Positions 16,436 through 25,408 of a stretch of DNA of 64,000 nucleotides are shown here, one piece after another. Each line of letters starts with the position of its first letter. The first letter of the stretch is position 1. Source of the DNA: Bog-473 sp963743785 (GTDB taxonomy: Bacteria > Actinomycetota > Acidimicrobiia > Acidimicrobiales > RAAP-2). The notes under the pieces are model-generated. The model saw only the letters and a program-made list of their open reading frames with translations, made no database searches and was not told where the DNA came from. The stretch is from contig CAVURD010000028.1 in NCBI GenBank assembly GCA_963743785.1, forward strand, positions 186,001-250,000. Direction: 5' to 3'. A program made the translations under genes and the position numbers.

Positions 16436-16903
16436 TCAGGCGTCCAGTGAATAAGCCAGATTGACAACCGTTCGGTAGTAGTCGGGTCCGAGCCTTCCGT
16501 CATGTGCGTAGAAGGCGAACACCAAGGGCAAGTTGTCCGGATCCCGTCCGCGTACGAGTTCCGATACGCCGCCGGCGATCTGCTGGCGAGTGTTAAAGAG
16601 ATCTCGGCCACGCAGTACGGACTCGATCCGATCCAGCTCCTTAAGCGATCCTACGTTGAAGGTCATTGATCGCAGTCCTAGCGATTGCTGGCCGTAGCGG
16701 GTGTGATGAATGTCCCGTGTTTCACGCAGGATCAGAGCGATGGAAGCGGGCGACACCCCACCGAGTACAGCGACTGCGTCCTCGCGATCGATCTCATCGA
16801 AAGGACCAAGGTCCTGGTAGAAAGCGACGGATCGATCTAGGTCTGATACGGCGACCACTGTCGAACGGATAGCCCACGGATGTGCAACGTGGTCGGTGGG
16901 CAT
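16436..16903 (-). CDS. VOC-superfamily (glyoxalase-like) protein
   Basis: 155 residues from ATG 16903, chosen because GGAGG lies seven bases upstream; the frame is open further but that upstream part overlaps a transposase-like remnant. It has a VOC core: AIRSTVVAVSDLDRSVAFYQDLG, then GVSPASIALILRETRD, GLRSMTFNVGSLKELDRI and RDPDNLPLVFAFY. VOC proteins include glyoxalases, dioxygenases and resistance proteins. The usual metal-binding His of the first strand is replaced by a hydrophobic residue here (TVVAV), so metal binding is doubtful. A related VOC gene lies at 18717-19148 on the other side of a decayed segment. Confidence 0.78.
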   Translation of the reverse strand: MPTDHVAHPWAIRSTVVAVSDLDRSVAFYQDLGPFDEIDREDAVAVLGGVSPASIALILRETRDIHHTRYGQQSLGLRSMTFNVGSLKELDRIESVLRGRDLFNTRQQIAGGVSELVRGRDPDNLPLVFAFYAHDGRLGPDYYRTVVNLAYSLDA

Positions 16904-17164
16904 GCCGTTTCCTCCGTTAGTCTTGCGGGCCTTCTCCGACGAGAAATAGGTGTCACCAGGATATCCGCATTCATCTTCTGATCGAATAGTTAATGTCCGG
17001 GGAATAACTGGACCGATCATCATTGCGCCGTCGACCGGGAACCGCGTCCAAAGTTCCGTTGTAATTCTCAACGTCGATGCGTCGGGAACTACGTCATCGA
17101 CCCTACGTGGGCCAATGCTGTCAAGTTCCCGCTCCCAGCCTCTTCGTAGCGGACGGAAAAAGTC

Positions 17165-17272
17165 ACACCAAAGATCCAGGGGACTCCCGCGGGCGAGCGG
17201 CTTCACCGGCTCGGCGGCCAGCATCTTCTTACAGACTTGGTGACGAAACTCGCTCGAATGGCGGAATGGCAT
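17165..17272 (-). pseudogene. Transposase N-terminus-like remnant
   Basis: Downstream of AGGAGGTGG the frame begins MPFRHSSEFRHQVCKKMLAAEPVKPLA, the helix-turn-helix opening seen in IS3-type OrfA proteins (EFR...V...G.PV..LA). After about 35 residues similarity is lost, suggesting a frameshift and truncation. It is fused in frame to the downstream VOC frame by chance. Confidence 0.4.
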
Positions 17273-17460
17273 GTCCACCTCCTGGTGGGACACGGCCAAA
17301 TTCTCACAAAACTGGTCCGCTTTTTTCGGGGTCAAGGTCGAAAATGCGGCTGACCCCGCACGTTGTGCTGACAGGCGCAGAAAGAGAAGTCGCGCCGACG
17401 GCAGGGCCTCCCTCGGAGCGAGTAGCGGGGGGCTGACGGGAGCATCTGTATCGGGCCGGA

Positions 17461-18528
17461 TCACACCTCTTCGACCATCTTGTCAGGAAGCAGCCGGCGA
17501 AGACGTGAGGCCACGGCGAAGCGGGCGGGCTTTCTCAGGCGCGACCGTCCCCGGGCCACAACGACCGTCGAGGCACTGTGGCTCCGGGCGACGTTGGCGA
17601 GGACTTGCACGGGCGCCATCGCTTCAACATCTGTGAAACGTTCGCCCAGTTCGCCCGTCATGGCTCGAATTTCTCTCTAGCTCACGCCTGCGCGACGTCG
17701 AGCTGTCAGTCACGTCGACGTGAATTACGAAGAGGTCGGCGTCGTTCTGGTGAGCAATTGTTGCGGCTGTCTTGATCACTAATTCGCCGCGTTGCGACCC
17801 GGCGACACCGGCGACGACGACCGGGCGACTGGCCAAGCTGCGACGAAAAAGAAGCTCAGAACCGACCTCGTGGACATTGTCCGCCACCCAGGCCCCACAC
17901 AACTCCTTGAGGTTCTCGAGGTTGGAAGCCTGGAAATACTCCGCCAGGGCTCCGCCGACCCGGTCGGCGGAATAGACCTTGCCCGCCACGATTCGCTGCC
18001 GAAGAGCGTCGACCGCCATGGGGTACCACGGATACTTCACCGCCGCGCACGAAATGATCGGGTACCGCCTCGACGACCCCGACCCCGGTCAGGCGCGCCG
18101 CGTAGTCGCGGACTGACTCCAGGTTGGCCACGTTCGTCGTCGTCACGACGTCAAGGCCGGCGCCCAAAAGGTCGGCCGCATCCTCCCAGCGTCCTCGGCC
18201 GGTGTCGGGGACGCTGTGAGCCAGTTCATCGAGGAGCACCACTTTGGCTCCGCTCGCCAGCACTCCAGCCACGTCGAGTTCGGAAAAGGCGCTTCCCCGG
18301 TAAAGGGCCTGATGCGGGGCAATGACCTCTAGTTCCCTCTGCTGCTCCTTCGCTTCGCTGCGCCCGTGCCGTTCGATCCAACCGATGACGACTCGTTCTC
18401 CGCGCTCGGCACGTCGCCGGCCCTCCGCCAACATGCCGTACGTCTTCCCAACCCCGGGGGCAAACCCCAGGGTAGGTGCGTAAGTGTCCTGGCGTTGTGA
18501 ACGTCGTGTGGTCGAGTTCGCTTGTCAT
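17461..18528 (-). pseudogene. kdpD: KdpD-type sensor N-terminal plus Usp domain, three frameshifts, no kinase
   Basis: Joining frames gives the KdpD N-terminal domain: a start near MTSELDHTTFTTPGHLRTY (ATG 18528), then GFAPGVGKTYGMLAEGRRRAERGE with its P-loop, LASGAKVVLLDELAHS and EAVPDHFVRGGEV. The next frame supplies MAVDALRQRIVAGKVYSADRVG, AEYFQASNLENLKELCGAWVADN and a universal-stress domain (RPVVVAGVAGSQRGELVIKT). A third frame supplies MTGELGERFTDVEAMAPVQVL to the stop at 17461. Frame breaks are near 18459, 18040 and 17675. The protein ends before the histidine kinase, so even the repaired product is a KdpD-Usp short form. KdpD senses K+; short forms are of uncertain function. No kdpFABC is present. 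Confidence 0.75.
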
Positions 18529-18716
18529 TGAGTCAATAAGCCACCCTGAATGGTGTTCACAAGGGTGCGGGACGTGCGCCGTTGACGCACGTCCCTCACA
18601 TACGGTTGACTCGTGAACCGGCAGGTCTGGGCCGGCAACTCTGGATGGAGGGTGCAGTTTGGGTGTATGGAGGCGTCGCATGGTGCCTCCGCTCTACTGA
18701 AGACTTGGAGCGAAGG

Positions 18717-19148
18717 ATGAACTTTCAGGGTGTCGTAATGAACGTGGCTGATCTCAACCGATCGATTGATTTCTATCGTGAGGTGCTTGGTTTTACGCTG
18801 CTGTCCCAAGAGGAGCAATTGGCGGCGGTGAGCGCTCCGGGGAGCGACCAGCCTCAGGTCATCGTCTTGCGAGCCCTTGGGAGCAGTCCTGTCGGAGGAG
18901 CTCGCCATATTGGTCTGCGAGCCTTCATCTTGGAGGTCGAGTCAGCCGATCAACTGGAGCGGATCGTCAGCGATTTGGACTCTCGGAGACTCCTCGTCAG
19001 CCGACGTGATCACACCGAGTGGACTGCAGTGGTGGGCCGCGATCCGGACGGGGTGGCCGTCGTCGTGGCCTGGCACCCCGGCGGGGGTCGGATCACCAAG
19101 GACGGCTGGGGAACGCTAGATGATTTCCTGTACGGAATCGGCGAGTAG
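18717..19148 (+). CDS. VOC-superfamily (glyoxalase-like) protein
   Basis: 143 residues from ATG 18717, preceded by GGAGCGAAGG. Typical VOC features are MNFQGVVMNVADLNRSIDFYREVLGF, the central segment HIGLRAFILEVESADQLERI, and VGRDPDGVAVVVAWHPGG near the end. It belongs to the same general family as the gene at 16436-16903, with a similar 'DLDRS/DLNRS...FY' opening. Upstream coding potential of the frame (to 18582) is dubious and lacks a ribosome binding site. Reaction unknown. Confidence 0.82.
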   Translation: MNFQGVVMNVADLNRSIDFYREVLGFTLLSQEEQLAAVSAPGSDQPQVIVLRALGSSPVGGARHIGLRAFILEVESADQLERIVSDLDSRRLLVSRRDHTEWTAVVGRDPDGVAVVVAWHPGGGRITKDGWGTLDDFLYGIGE

Positions 19149-19284
19149 GCGAATTCAGAGGACCCTTTGACGAGGACCCTTCCTGTGCATCTATGCGGCG
19201 TTGTCTCATAGGAGAAGTCCCGGTTCATCCTCTTATTTCGTGGATCTGGCAGGGCACGACACTTCTCGGACACATTTCCGGTTG

Positions 19285-19515
19285 CTAACCGTTCTCATTC
19301 AGACTCTCGTGCCGCCATCCATCCTTGTATTCAGCATCATGTAACCGACGGACCAGGTGTGCGTAATGGTCCAGTCGATCGGCGGCGGTTTGAGCTTCAT
19401 GGTAATCCTTGCCGTGCTCGCGCGCGGCTGTCTTCTGTTCGGCTCGTTTCCGAACGATGCGGAGCTCCTCGTGGGCGTGTTCCGCAATCTTCTCTAGAGT
19501 TTGCTCAAGGTTCAT
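19285..19515 (-). CDS. Small charged coiled-coil protein
   Basis: 76 residues, rich in Glu, Lys, Arg and His, predicted almost entirely helical (MNLEQTLEKIAEHAHEELRI). GGAGAAGAG lies a few bases before ATG 19515, which supports the start. Not recognised. Confidence 0.5.
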   Translation of the reverse strand: MNLEQTLEKIAEHAHEELRIVRKRAEQKTAAREHGKDYHEAQTAADRLDHYAHLVRRLHDAEYKDGWRHESLNENG

Positions 19516-19734
19516 CGTTCTCTTCTCCGTTGCGGTTTTGTTGAGTCGGTGGAATCAGAAATGCCGACCTCAGATCGTTCAGGGTCGGCCAGACCGTCAT
19601 AGACCGGATGGCCCATACCAGACTACGGGATCCAGTCCTAAGTGGCCAGGATCGCGGCGCGGAGACCGATGGCGAGTGGACGTCGCCGCCTTGGCGGCAT
19701 GTACGCCTCGACGTCCACGTGAAACGATATTGGC

Positions 19735-20673
19735 ATGGCGATCCCGCTCATGCTGGCGACGTTGACCGATCGACGCGATTTCGGCGACGATTGGCTGCTA
19801 GAGCGCAAGTTCGACGGTGAGCGCTGCGTCGCACGCAAAGTGGACCACGACGTGCGACTCGAATCGCGCACCGGCAAGGAACTCACCTCCACTTACCCCG
19901 AGGTCCGTGCCGCTGTGGCGGCTCAACGCTCCCGGGACCTCCTCCTCGACGGCGAGGTGGTCGCCTACGACGGTGACCAGACGTCCTTCACCCGACTCCA
20001 GCAGCGTCTTGGGGTTTCCAGGCCGTCCCAAGAGCAGGTGGCGAACTACCCGGTCGTCTACTGCGTCTTTGACCTGCTGGAGGTCGACGGCGAGGACCTC
20101 ACCGGCAGTCCCCTCTTCGAACGCCGCGCCCGGCTCATGAGGGCGATCCGCTCGAGATCGGCATTGCAGCACACCGAGGCCTGGAGTGGTGACTCTCAGC
20201 GGCGGTTCGCTGCGGCCTGCCGATCCGGCTGGGAGGGGCTCATCGCTAAGCGCGCCGAAGCACCCTACGTCGCTGGCCGGTCGAAGGACTGGTTGAAGCT
20301 GAAGTGCGTCTGGGAGCAGGAGTTCGTGATTGGCGGTTACACCGATCCCGGCGGCAGCCGGACGGACTTTGGTGCCTTGCTCGTCGGTTACTACGAGCAG
20401 GGTTCCCTCCGCTACGCCGGGAAGGTCGGCACCGGCTACACCAAGGCGAGTCTCCACGACCTCGGTATCCTGCTGCGGGATCTGGAGACGGCCGATCCGG
20501 CGTTTGTAGACGCACGACCGATCCCGCGCGGCGCGCATTGGACGCGGCCCGAGCTCGTCGCTCAGATCGGATTTGCCGAATGGACGAGCGACGCCCGTCT
20601 CCGACAGCCGCGCTTTCTTGGGCTCCGCGACGACAAGAGCCCGGCTGAGGTCGTCCGAGAACAGCCCCAGTGA
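19735..20673 (+). CDS. ATP-dependent DNA ligase (LigC / LigD-ligase-domain type)
   Basis: 312 residues, a minimal ligase with nucleotidyltransferase and OB domains. Motif I is RKFDGERC with the adenylated Lys25; DGEVVAYD (about 72-79) is motif III; WEGLIAKR (about 166-173) is motif IV; KDWLKLKC (about 184-191) is motif V. FVIGGYTDPGGSRTDFGALLVG begins the OB fold, as in the LigD ligase module, while YAGKVGTGYT is also LigD-like. No polymerase or phosphoesterase module and no Ku gene is adjacent. It probably seals nicks or ends in repair. No strong Shine-Dalgarno was seen before ATG 19735. Confidence 0.92.
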   Translation: MAIPLMLATLTDRRDFGDDWLLERKFDGERCVARKVDHDVRLESRTGKELTSTYPEVRAAVAAQRSRDLLLDGEVVAYDGDQTSFTRLQQRLGVSRPSQEQVANYPVVYCVFDLLEVDGEDLTGSPLFERRARLMRAIRSRSALQHTEAWSGDSQRRFAAACRSGWEGLIAKRAEAPYVAGRSKDWLKLKCVWEQEFVIGGYTDPGGSRTDFGALLVGYYEQGSLRYAGKVGTGYTKASLHDLGILLRDLETADPAFVDARPIPRGAHWTRPELVAQIGFAEWTSDARLRQPRFLGLRDDKSPAEVVREQPQ

Positions 20674-20691
20674 CCATGCAGGCGGTCCCCG

Positions 20692-21273
20692 TCAGCTGGC
20701 GATACAGCATGACATCGTCGGTCCCGCCATTGCGGGCTCATGTCTGGTCGATGGAGCGGCGCTCCGGATATGCACCACAGTGTTCTGAGCTTGTCGGCTG
20801 AATGATGAGCTCCAATGAGATTGTGCATCTTCGTGAGGAGGTGGCTCCACGGGCGGGTGACGGGCGGTTGACTCCGTTAGGGACGAAACCTCGGATCCGT
20901 TCGGCGAATCGGCATTGTCGGAAAGAGCCGCTGAGCCCTGCCGCAGTGTGCTGAGCAGGACCTCGGCCGACCCCATCAGGCTGGCGGCCTCGTAGGGCAC
21001 GACCACCTTGGACCCGGGGGCCGCGGCGATGTCTTGGAGGGCGCGGAGCTGGAGCACGGCCAGGGTGCGCGGGTTGATGGTGGCGGTGTCGAGGGAGCTC
21101 AAGCGGGCCGCCTCACCCTCGCCGCGCAGCACGAAGGCCTTCTTCTCCCCCTCGGCCTGGAGCTCGAGCACCTTCATCTCGGCCTCGGCGCGCAAGATGG
21201 CCGCTTCCTTGGCGCCCTGGGCTTCGAGCACGGCGGCCTGCTGGCGGCCCCCGGCGCTGTTGATGGCCGGACT
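20692..21273 (-). pseudogene. 5'-truncated SPFH/stomatin (band 7) protein
   Basis: The open frame (up to an in-frame stop at 21274-21276) encodes only the coiled-coil C-terminal half of a band 7 protein: GGRQQAAVLEAQGAKEAA, ILRAEAEMKVLELQAEGEKK and TINPRTLAVLQLRALQDIA. The SPFH domain proper and membrane anchor are absent. The last 90 residues are low-complexity. It overlaps no other real gene. Likely a remnant. Confidence 0.65.
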
Positions 21274-21408
21274 TCATGGCACGAGCCAGACCAGCACGGA
21301 CAAAAACCGCCACCTAGGCAAGGGCTGGAAATCGGTTTCCGGTGCCTCGTCGACGGGGCTTGGGGCCAGGCGCGTCCCGCTCGCGTGTTGAACCCCATGA
21401 ATGACAGA

Positions 21409-22092
21409 TCAGTCAGTATCGGTTGTGTGGGTGGATGATTTGGTGTCGTCCTCCCTCGGCCCGTCAAGTGGTCCAGGGTACGCCTGCTCCGCGCGAGATT
21501 CCAGCGTCTTCATGTGTCGTCGGGTGAGAATAATTGCCATCAGAATGGCAATCACAGCGATCGCTGCGCCGACGTAGGTGACCACGGTGCTGACTTTATG
21601 GATGGCACCGCCCAGGAAGTACGCACCTAAGCCGAAAAGCGTGGCCCAGAGGATGCCGCCGGCTGCGTTGTAGACGAGGAACCTGCTCCATCGCATCCGG
21701 TTCGTCCCAGCCAAGAAGGCGGCATATGTCCGTAGGACCGAGACGAACCGTCCGAAGAAAACCACCTTGCCGCCGTGGCGATCGAATAGGTAGCGGCCAA
21801 CCTTCATCTTGGCTTCGTCGACCCGTACGTAGTGGCCGTAACGACGCATCAGCCTGTAGCCGCCCACCCGTCCCAGCAGGTAGCCGATGTTGTCGCCGAT
21901 GATGGCGGCGGCACTCGCCACCACCACGATCCACACGATGTTCAACCGATGACTGGATCCGGCAAAGAGTGCGGCGGTGATGAGGGTGGTCTCCCCCGGG
22001 ATCGGCACTCCGAGACTCTCGGCGCCCACGGCCAAAAAGACGGCCCAGTAGCCGTACTGTTCGAGCAGGTGACCGATGGTGAAGGCGAGCAT
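21409..22092 (-). CDS. DedA-family membrane protein
   Basis: 227 residues with the DedA (SNARE-associated) signatures: ESLGVPIPGETTLITAA, GDNIGYLLGRVGG and FGRFVSVLRTYAAFLAGTNRMRW. About five to six membrane segments; the C-terminus is acidic and cytosolic. DedA proteins are proton-motive-force-dependent flippases or envelope-homeostasis factors. Single gene, followed (minus strand) by the SPFH remnant. Confidence 0.92.
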   Translation of the reverse strand: MLAFTIGHLLEQYGYWAVFLAVGAESLGVPIPGETTLITAALFAGSSHRLNIVWIVVVASAAAIIGDNIGYLLGRVGGYRLMRRYGHYVRVDEAKMKVGRYLFDRHGGKVVFFGRFVSVLRTYAAFLAGTNRMRWSRFLVYNAAGGILWATLFGLGAYFLGGAIHKVSTVVTYVGAAIAVIAILMAIILTRRHMKTLESRAEQAYPGPLDGPREDDTKSSTHTTDTD

Positions 22093-22705
22093 CAGGCGTC
22101 GTCAGATTCCATAGGGTCCGAATCATGGTCCGAATCGTTCGATGAAAGATCACCAGACTCGACGGCTTGGTGCAACCACAGGCTTGCACCCGACGCCAGT
22201 ACCATCGACACAGCCCAGGCACCGAACCCAGCGGCGTGGCTCATTACGGTGCCTACGCAGACGACTAGCGGTCCGCCGGCGTCTCCGAGTTACCGCCCGA
22301 CCTCGCCGGGTGAGCGCGTGGGCCGAAGGATATTGCCGAGTTTGTCTCGGCCAGTTAGCTACGTGGCTTCGGTGGCTTCTAACCCACATCCCAGTCGACC
22401 CATTGCTCGATCAGTGTTGATTTCGCAGTCATGAGCGCCTCATGCCTTTGCCTCACTCTGGCCTGCATGTCTTGAACCCGCCGACCATCCGCGATGATCT
22501 GGCATCGGGCGAAGGCGGATGAGGTCGCCTAGGCTCCTCTCGTAGAAGAGATGCTCGTCTCGTCGTTGACCGACTTTGAAGAGAGGGCCAACAATGGCTG
22601 CGGGCCGCTTGCCGGGTGGCGGTGGTGCCCGACGAAAAAGTCGGGGGCATCTGGAGTGCGCCGGTAGTGGCACGGACCTTGGCATTGACGAAAGGAAATG
22701 TGCGG
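22093..22705. other. 610-bp stretch between DedA and SDR genes
   Basis: No supported gene. A short hairpin CCCGAC-GAAAAA-GTCGGG is at 22628-22645, about 60 bases before the SDR start. The frame leading into the SDR is open but has no ribosome binding site before 22706. Confidence 0.4.
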
Positions 22706-23467
22706 ATGAGTCTCTCAGGTCGGGTAGCGATCGTGACCGGAGGGGGACGTGGCATCGGCCGCGCCATCGCCCTCGGCTTGGCGGCCGACGGTGCTCAGCT
22801 CGCCGTGAACTTCCGAAAGGACGAGGAGTCGGCCAGACAGACCGTGGCGACTATCGAGGCTGAAGGGGGGACAGCATCGGCCTACCAGGCATCGGTTGCG
22901 TCCTACGACGAGGCCAGCGGCATGGTCGACCGGGTACTGGCCGACTTCGGGCATGTCGACATCCTCGTGAACAACGCCGGGATCACCAATCGGGGAACAC
23001 CTGTTGCCAAAACGCCGGTCGAAGAGCTCGAGCGAGTGGTCGGCACTATGGCGTTCGGGTCTCACCACATGTCCCAGCTCGTCCTGGCCAGCATGCGCGA
23101 GCAGGCGAGGGGTGACATCGTGATGATCTCGAGCCAGTCGGCGATCACGGCCGACCCCTACGGAGGTCCGTACAACATGGCCAAGGCAGCCCAGGAGTCG
23201 CTTGCCTTCACGCTGGCCAAAGAGGAGGCACGTTCTGGCATTCGGGTGAATGTCGTCGTGCCGGGTCTTTCGAACACCGACATGGGCCGGCGGTTGGTCA
23301 AGGCAGCGATGAAGGTCGACGACATTCACGACCTCGATGATCGTTTCCCGCTCGGCCGAGTCTGCGAACCTGATGACGTCGCCGATGCGGTTCGATTTCT
23401 TGTCGGCCCTGCCGGATCGAATATTACTGGCCAGCGACTCGTGGTTGATGGGGGTGGATTCAAGTAA
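22706..23467 (+). CDS. Short-chain dehydrogenase/reductase (FabG-like)
   Basis: 253 residues from ATG 22706 (MSLSGRVAIVTGGGRGIG), with AAAGGA about nine bases upstream; the longer in-frame extension lacks support. Glycine-rich cofactor motif TGGGRGIG, NNAG (DILVNNAGI), Ser in MISSQS and the YxxxK pair in GGPYNMAKAA show an active classical SDR. The C-terminal ITGQRLVVDGGGF is typical of FabG-type 3-oxoacyl reductases. The basic residue after the second strand (NFRKDEE) suggests NADP. Role: oxidation or reduction of a hydroxy/keto-acyl intermediate. Confidence 0.9.
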   Translation: MSLSGRVAIVTGGGRGIGRAIALGLAADGAQLAVNFRKDEESARQTVATIEAEGGTASAYQASVASYDEASGMVDRVLADFGHVDILVNNAGITNRGTPVAKTPVEELERVVGTMAFGSHHMSQLVLASMREQARGDIVMISSQSAITADPYGGPYNMAKAAQESLAFTLAKEEARSGIRVNVVVPGLSNTDMGRRLVKAAMKVDDIHDLDDRFPLGRVCEPDDVADAVRFLVGPAGSNITGQRLVVDGGGFK

Positions 23468-23749
23468 ACGTCGGGAGCAAATCGCTCGTGACGCGGCAAT
23501 CTCGGTGCCGTGGGCACCGAGGCCGCGGCAACCGAGAGTTCATGGACCACAGACGATGGCTTGCGCTTCACCCTGAGCCTTGGTGCCGGAGGGCGCTATC
23601 CGGTCGGTTTTGAGCCGGACCTGACGTCCGGGAACGGCGCAGGTGGCCCCACTGATTATCGCCGACTTTCCCTATCGTGATCGCTAGCGGAGGATCGAAC
23701 TCTGATGGACGGGGTGCAGCGACCAGTCGGACCCGATGAGGGAGGCTCG

Positions 23750-24673
23750 ATGAGCGGGATCTGCGAGGGCAGAGTAGTTGTGATCACCGGGGCGGGACGA
23801 GGGATCGGGAGGAGCCACGCGCTGGAGTTCGCCCGCCAGGGGGCTCGGGTAGTGGTCAATGACCTCGGGACGGCTCCCGACGGGAGCGGCACTTCGAGCA
23901 GTCCTGCCCACGACGTCGTCGATGAGATCCGGGTCCTGGGGGGACAAGCGGTGGCCAACGGAGACGATGCGTCGGACTGGGAGGGGGCCCGGCGGCTGGT
24001 GGGCCACGCGGTGGACGCCTTCGGGGGAATCGACACCCTCGTGAACAACGCCGGGATTCTTCGGGACCGCATGCTGGTGAACATGACCGAGAGCGATTGG
24101 AGTGCGGTGGTGCGGGTCCATCTGGGGGGAACCTTCTCGCCGACCCACTGGGCGGCCGTGCACTGGCGGGAGCGGGCCAAATCCGGTGAGCGGAATGACG
24201 CCCGAGTGGTCAATACCAGTTCGGCCACAGGCCTCTACGGAAATGCCGGACAGATCAACTACGGGGCGGCCAAGGCAGGGATCGCCGCCTTCACCGTGAT
24301 CGCCGCTCTGGAACTGGGCCGTTACGGCGTGACGGTGAATGCCATCGCCCCAATGGCGCTTACCCGGATGAACGCCGATCTCCCCTTCGGCCGAGACGTC
24401 GCCAGTCGCGGCACCTCTGGGTTGTCCCCGCTGGCCGCGGAGTACATCTCTCCTTTGGTGGTGTGGCTCGGGAGCGTGGCCAGCGCGGAGGTGACTGGGC
24501 GGGTCTTCAATGTGCACGGGGGCTACATCAGCGTCGCCGAGGGTTGGCGCGCCGGTCCGAGCGTGGACAAGAAGGGCCTCTGGGACCCGGCCGAACTGAC
24601 CGGCGTCATCCCCGGCCTGCTGGCCGAGGCCGGTCCGACCACCGATATCACCGGGACCCTCCCCGACCTGTGA
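23750..24673 (+). CDS. Short-chain dehydrogenase (multifunctional-enzyme-2 type)
   Basis: 307 residues from ATG 23750, preceded by GAGGGAGG. VVITGAGRGIGRSHALEFA (cofactor motif), VVVNDLGTAPDG (NAD-type acidic second strand), NNAGILRDRMLVNM, and INYGAAKAGIAAF (Tyr-Lys) match (3R)-hydroxyacyl-CoA dehydrogenases of the peroxisomal MFE-2 family. The long C-terminal extension (GWRAGPSVDKKGLWDPAEL) is also seen there. It would oxidise a 3-hydroxyacyl-CoA in beta-oxidation of a branched or steroid chain. Same strand as the preceding SDR but 280 bp away. Confidence 0.9.
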   Translation: MSGICEGRVVVITGAGRGIGRSHALEFARQGARVVVNDLGTAPDGSGTSSSPAHDVVDEIRVLGGQAVANGDDASDWEGARRLVGHAVDAFGGIDTLVNNAGILRDRMLVNMTESDWSAVVRVHLGGTFSPTHWAAVHWRERAKSGERNDARVVNTSSATGLYGNAGQINYGAAKAGIAAFTVIAALELGRYGVTVNAIAPMALTRMNADLPFGRDVASRGTSGLSPLAAEYISPLVVWLGSVASAEVTGRVFNVHGGYISVAEGWRAGPSVDKKGLWDPAELTGVIPGLLAEAGPTTDITGTLPDL

Positions 24674-24727
24674 CAGCTGGGCGGGCTGACAACAACGGCT
24701 TCATGCGTGGCCCGCGACAGTAAGCGG

Positions 24728-25405
24728 TCAATCGGCCGGGACGGGTCCGGAGCCCGCACCACCTTCCCATGCGCCTCCCCAGCTCTCGTGGAACGCGACC
24801 TCTCGTGCCGGTCGCCGACGGGCCGGACGGAGATCGTCTCCGATCAGGTAGGCAACCGGAACCAGTGCCGCCTGGGTGACGTTGTCGGGGATGCCCAGCA
24901 GGTCGGCCATCTCCTGGTGCCTCTCGATGTGGACGGTGGTCATCGTCGAGGCCAGCCCACGACTCCGCAGGGCCAACTGCAGGCTCCAGACCGCCGGGTA
25001 GATCGATCCGAAGAGAGCGGAAGCCTGTGCTGGGGTGGTGCCCGGCGTGATCCGCCCCCGAATACAGGCCAGGACGAGGATGGGCACCCGGTCGAGGTGG
25101 GTCGCCAGGTGCCATGCCCCTTCCATCATCCGATCGACTGACCCACCCGTCGGAGCGTGGCGCCTGCCGCCGGACGCCTCGGTCAGCGCGTCGAGGTAGA
25201 TCTCCCGGACCCGGGCCTTGACGTCCGGCTCGGTGATGACGATCCACCGCCAACCCTGGAAGTCGCCGCCTGTGGGCGCCTGGAGGGCGAGGTCGAGGCA
25301 CTCGAGCACGAGATCGAGGTCGACGGTTCGGTCGAGGTCGAGACGACGGCGGACAGCGCGGGTGGTGGTGAGCACCCAGTCGATGGTGCCGGGCTCGGTC
25401 ACCAT
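24728..25405 (-). CDS. Nitroreductase-family flavoprotein
   Basis: 225 residues with nitroreductase features: TTRAVRRRLDLDR at the N-terminus (FMN phosphate contact), ALQAPTGGDFQGWRWI, YPAVWSLQLALRSRGLAST (dimer core helix) and AALVPVAYLIGDD near the C-terminus. It uses FMN and NAD(P)H to reduce nitro compounds or quinones; related proteins act in CoA-thioester catabolism. ATG 25405 is three bases after the CaiB stop, so it is the last gene of the SDR / AMP-C / CaiB operon. Confidence 0.85.
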   Translation of the reverse strand: MVTEPGTIDWVLTTTRAVRRRLDLDRTVDLDLVLECLDLALQAPTGGDFQGWRWIVITEPDVKARVREIYLDALTEASGGRRHAPTGGSVDRMMEGAWHLATHLDRVPILVLACIRGRITPGTTPAQASALFGSIYPAVWSLQLALRSRGLASTMTTVHIERHQEMADLLGIPDNVTQAALVPVAYLIGDDLRPARRRPAREVAFHESWGGAWEGGAGSGPVPAD

Positions 25406-25408
25406 GTC

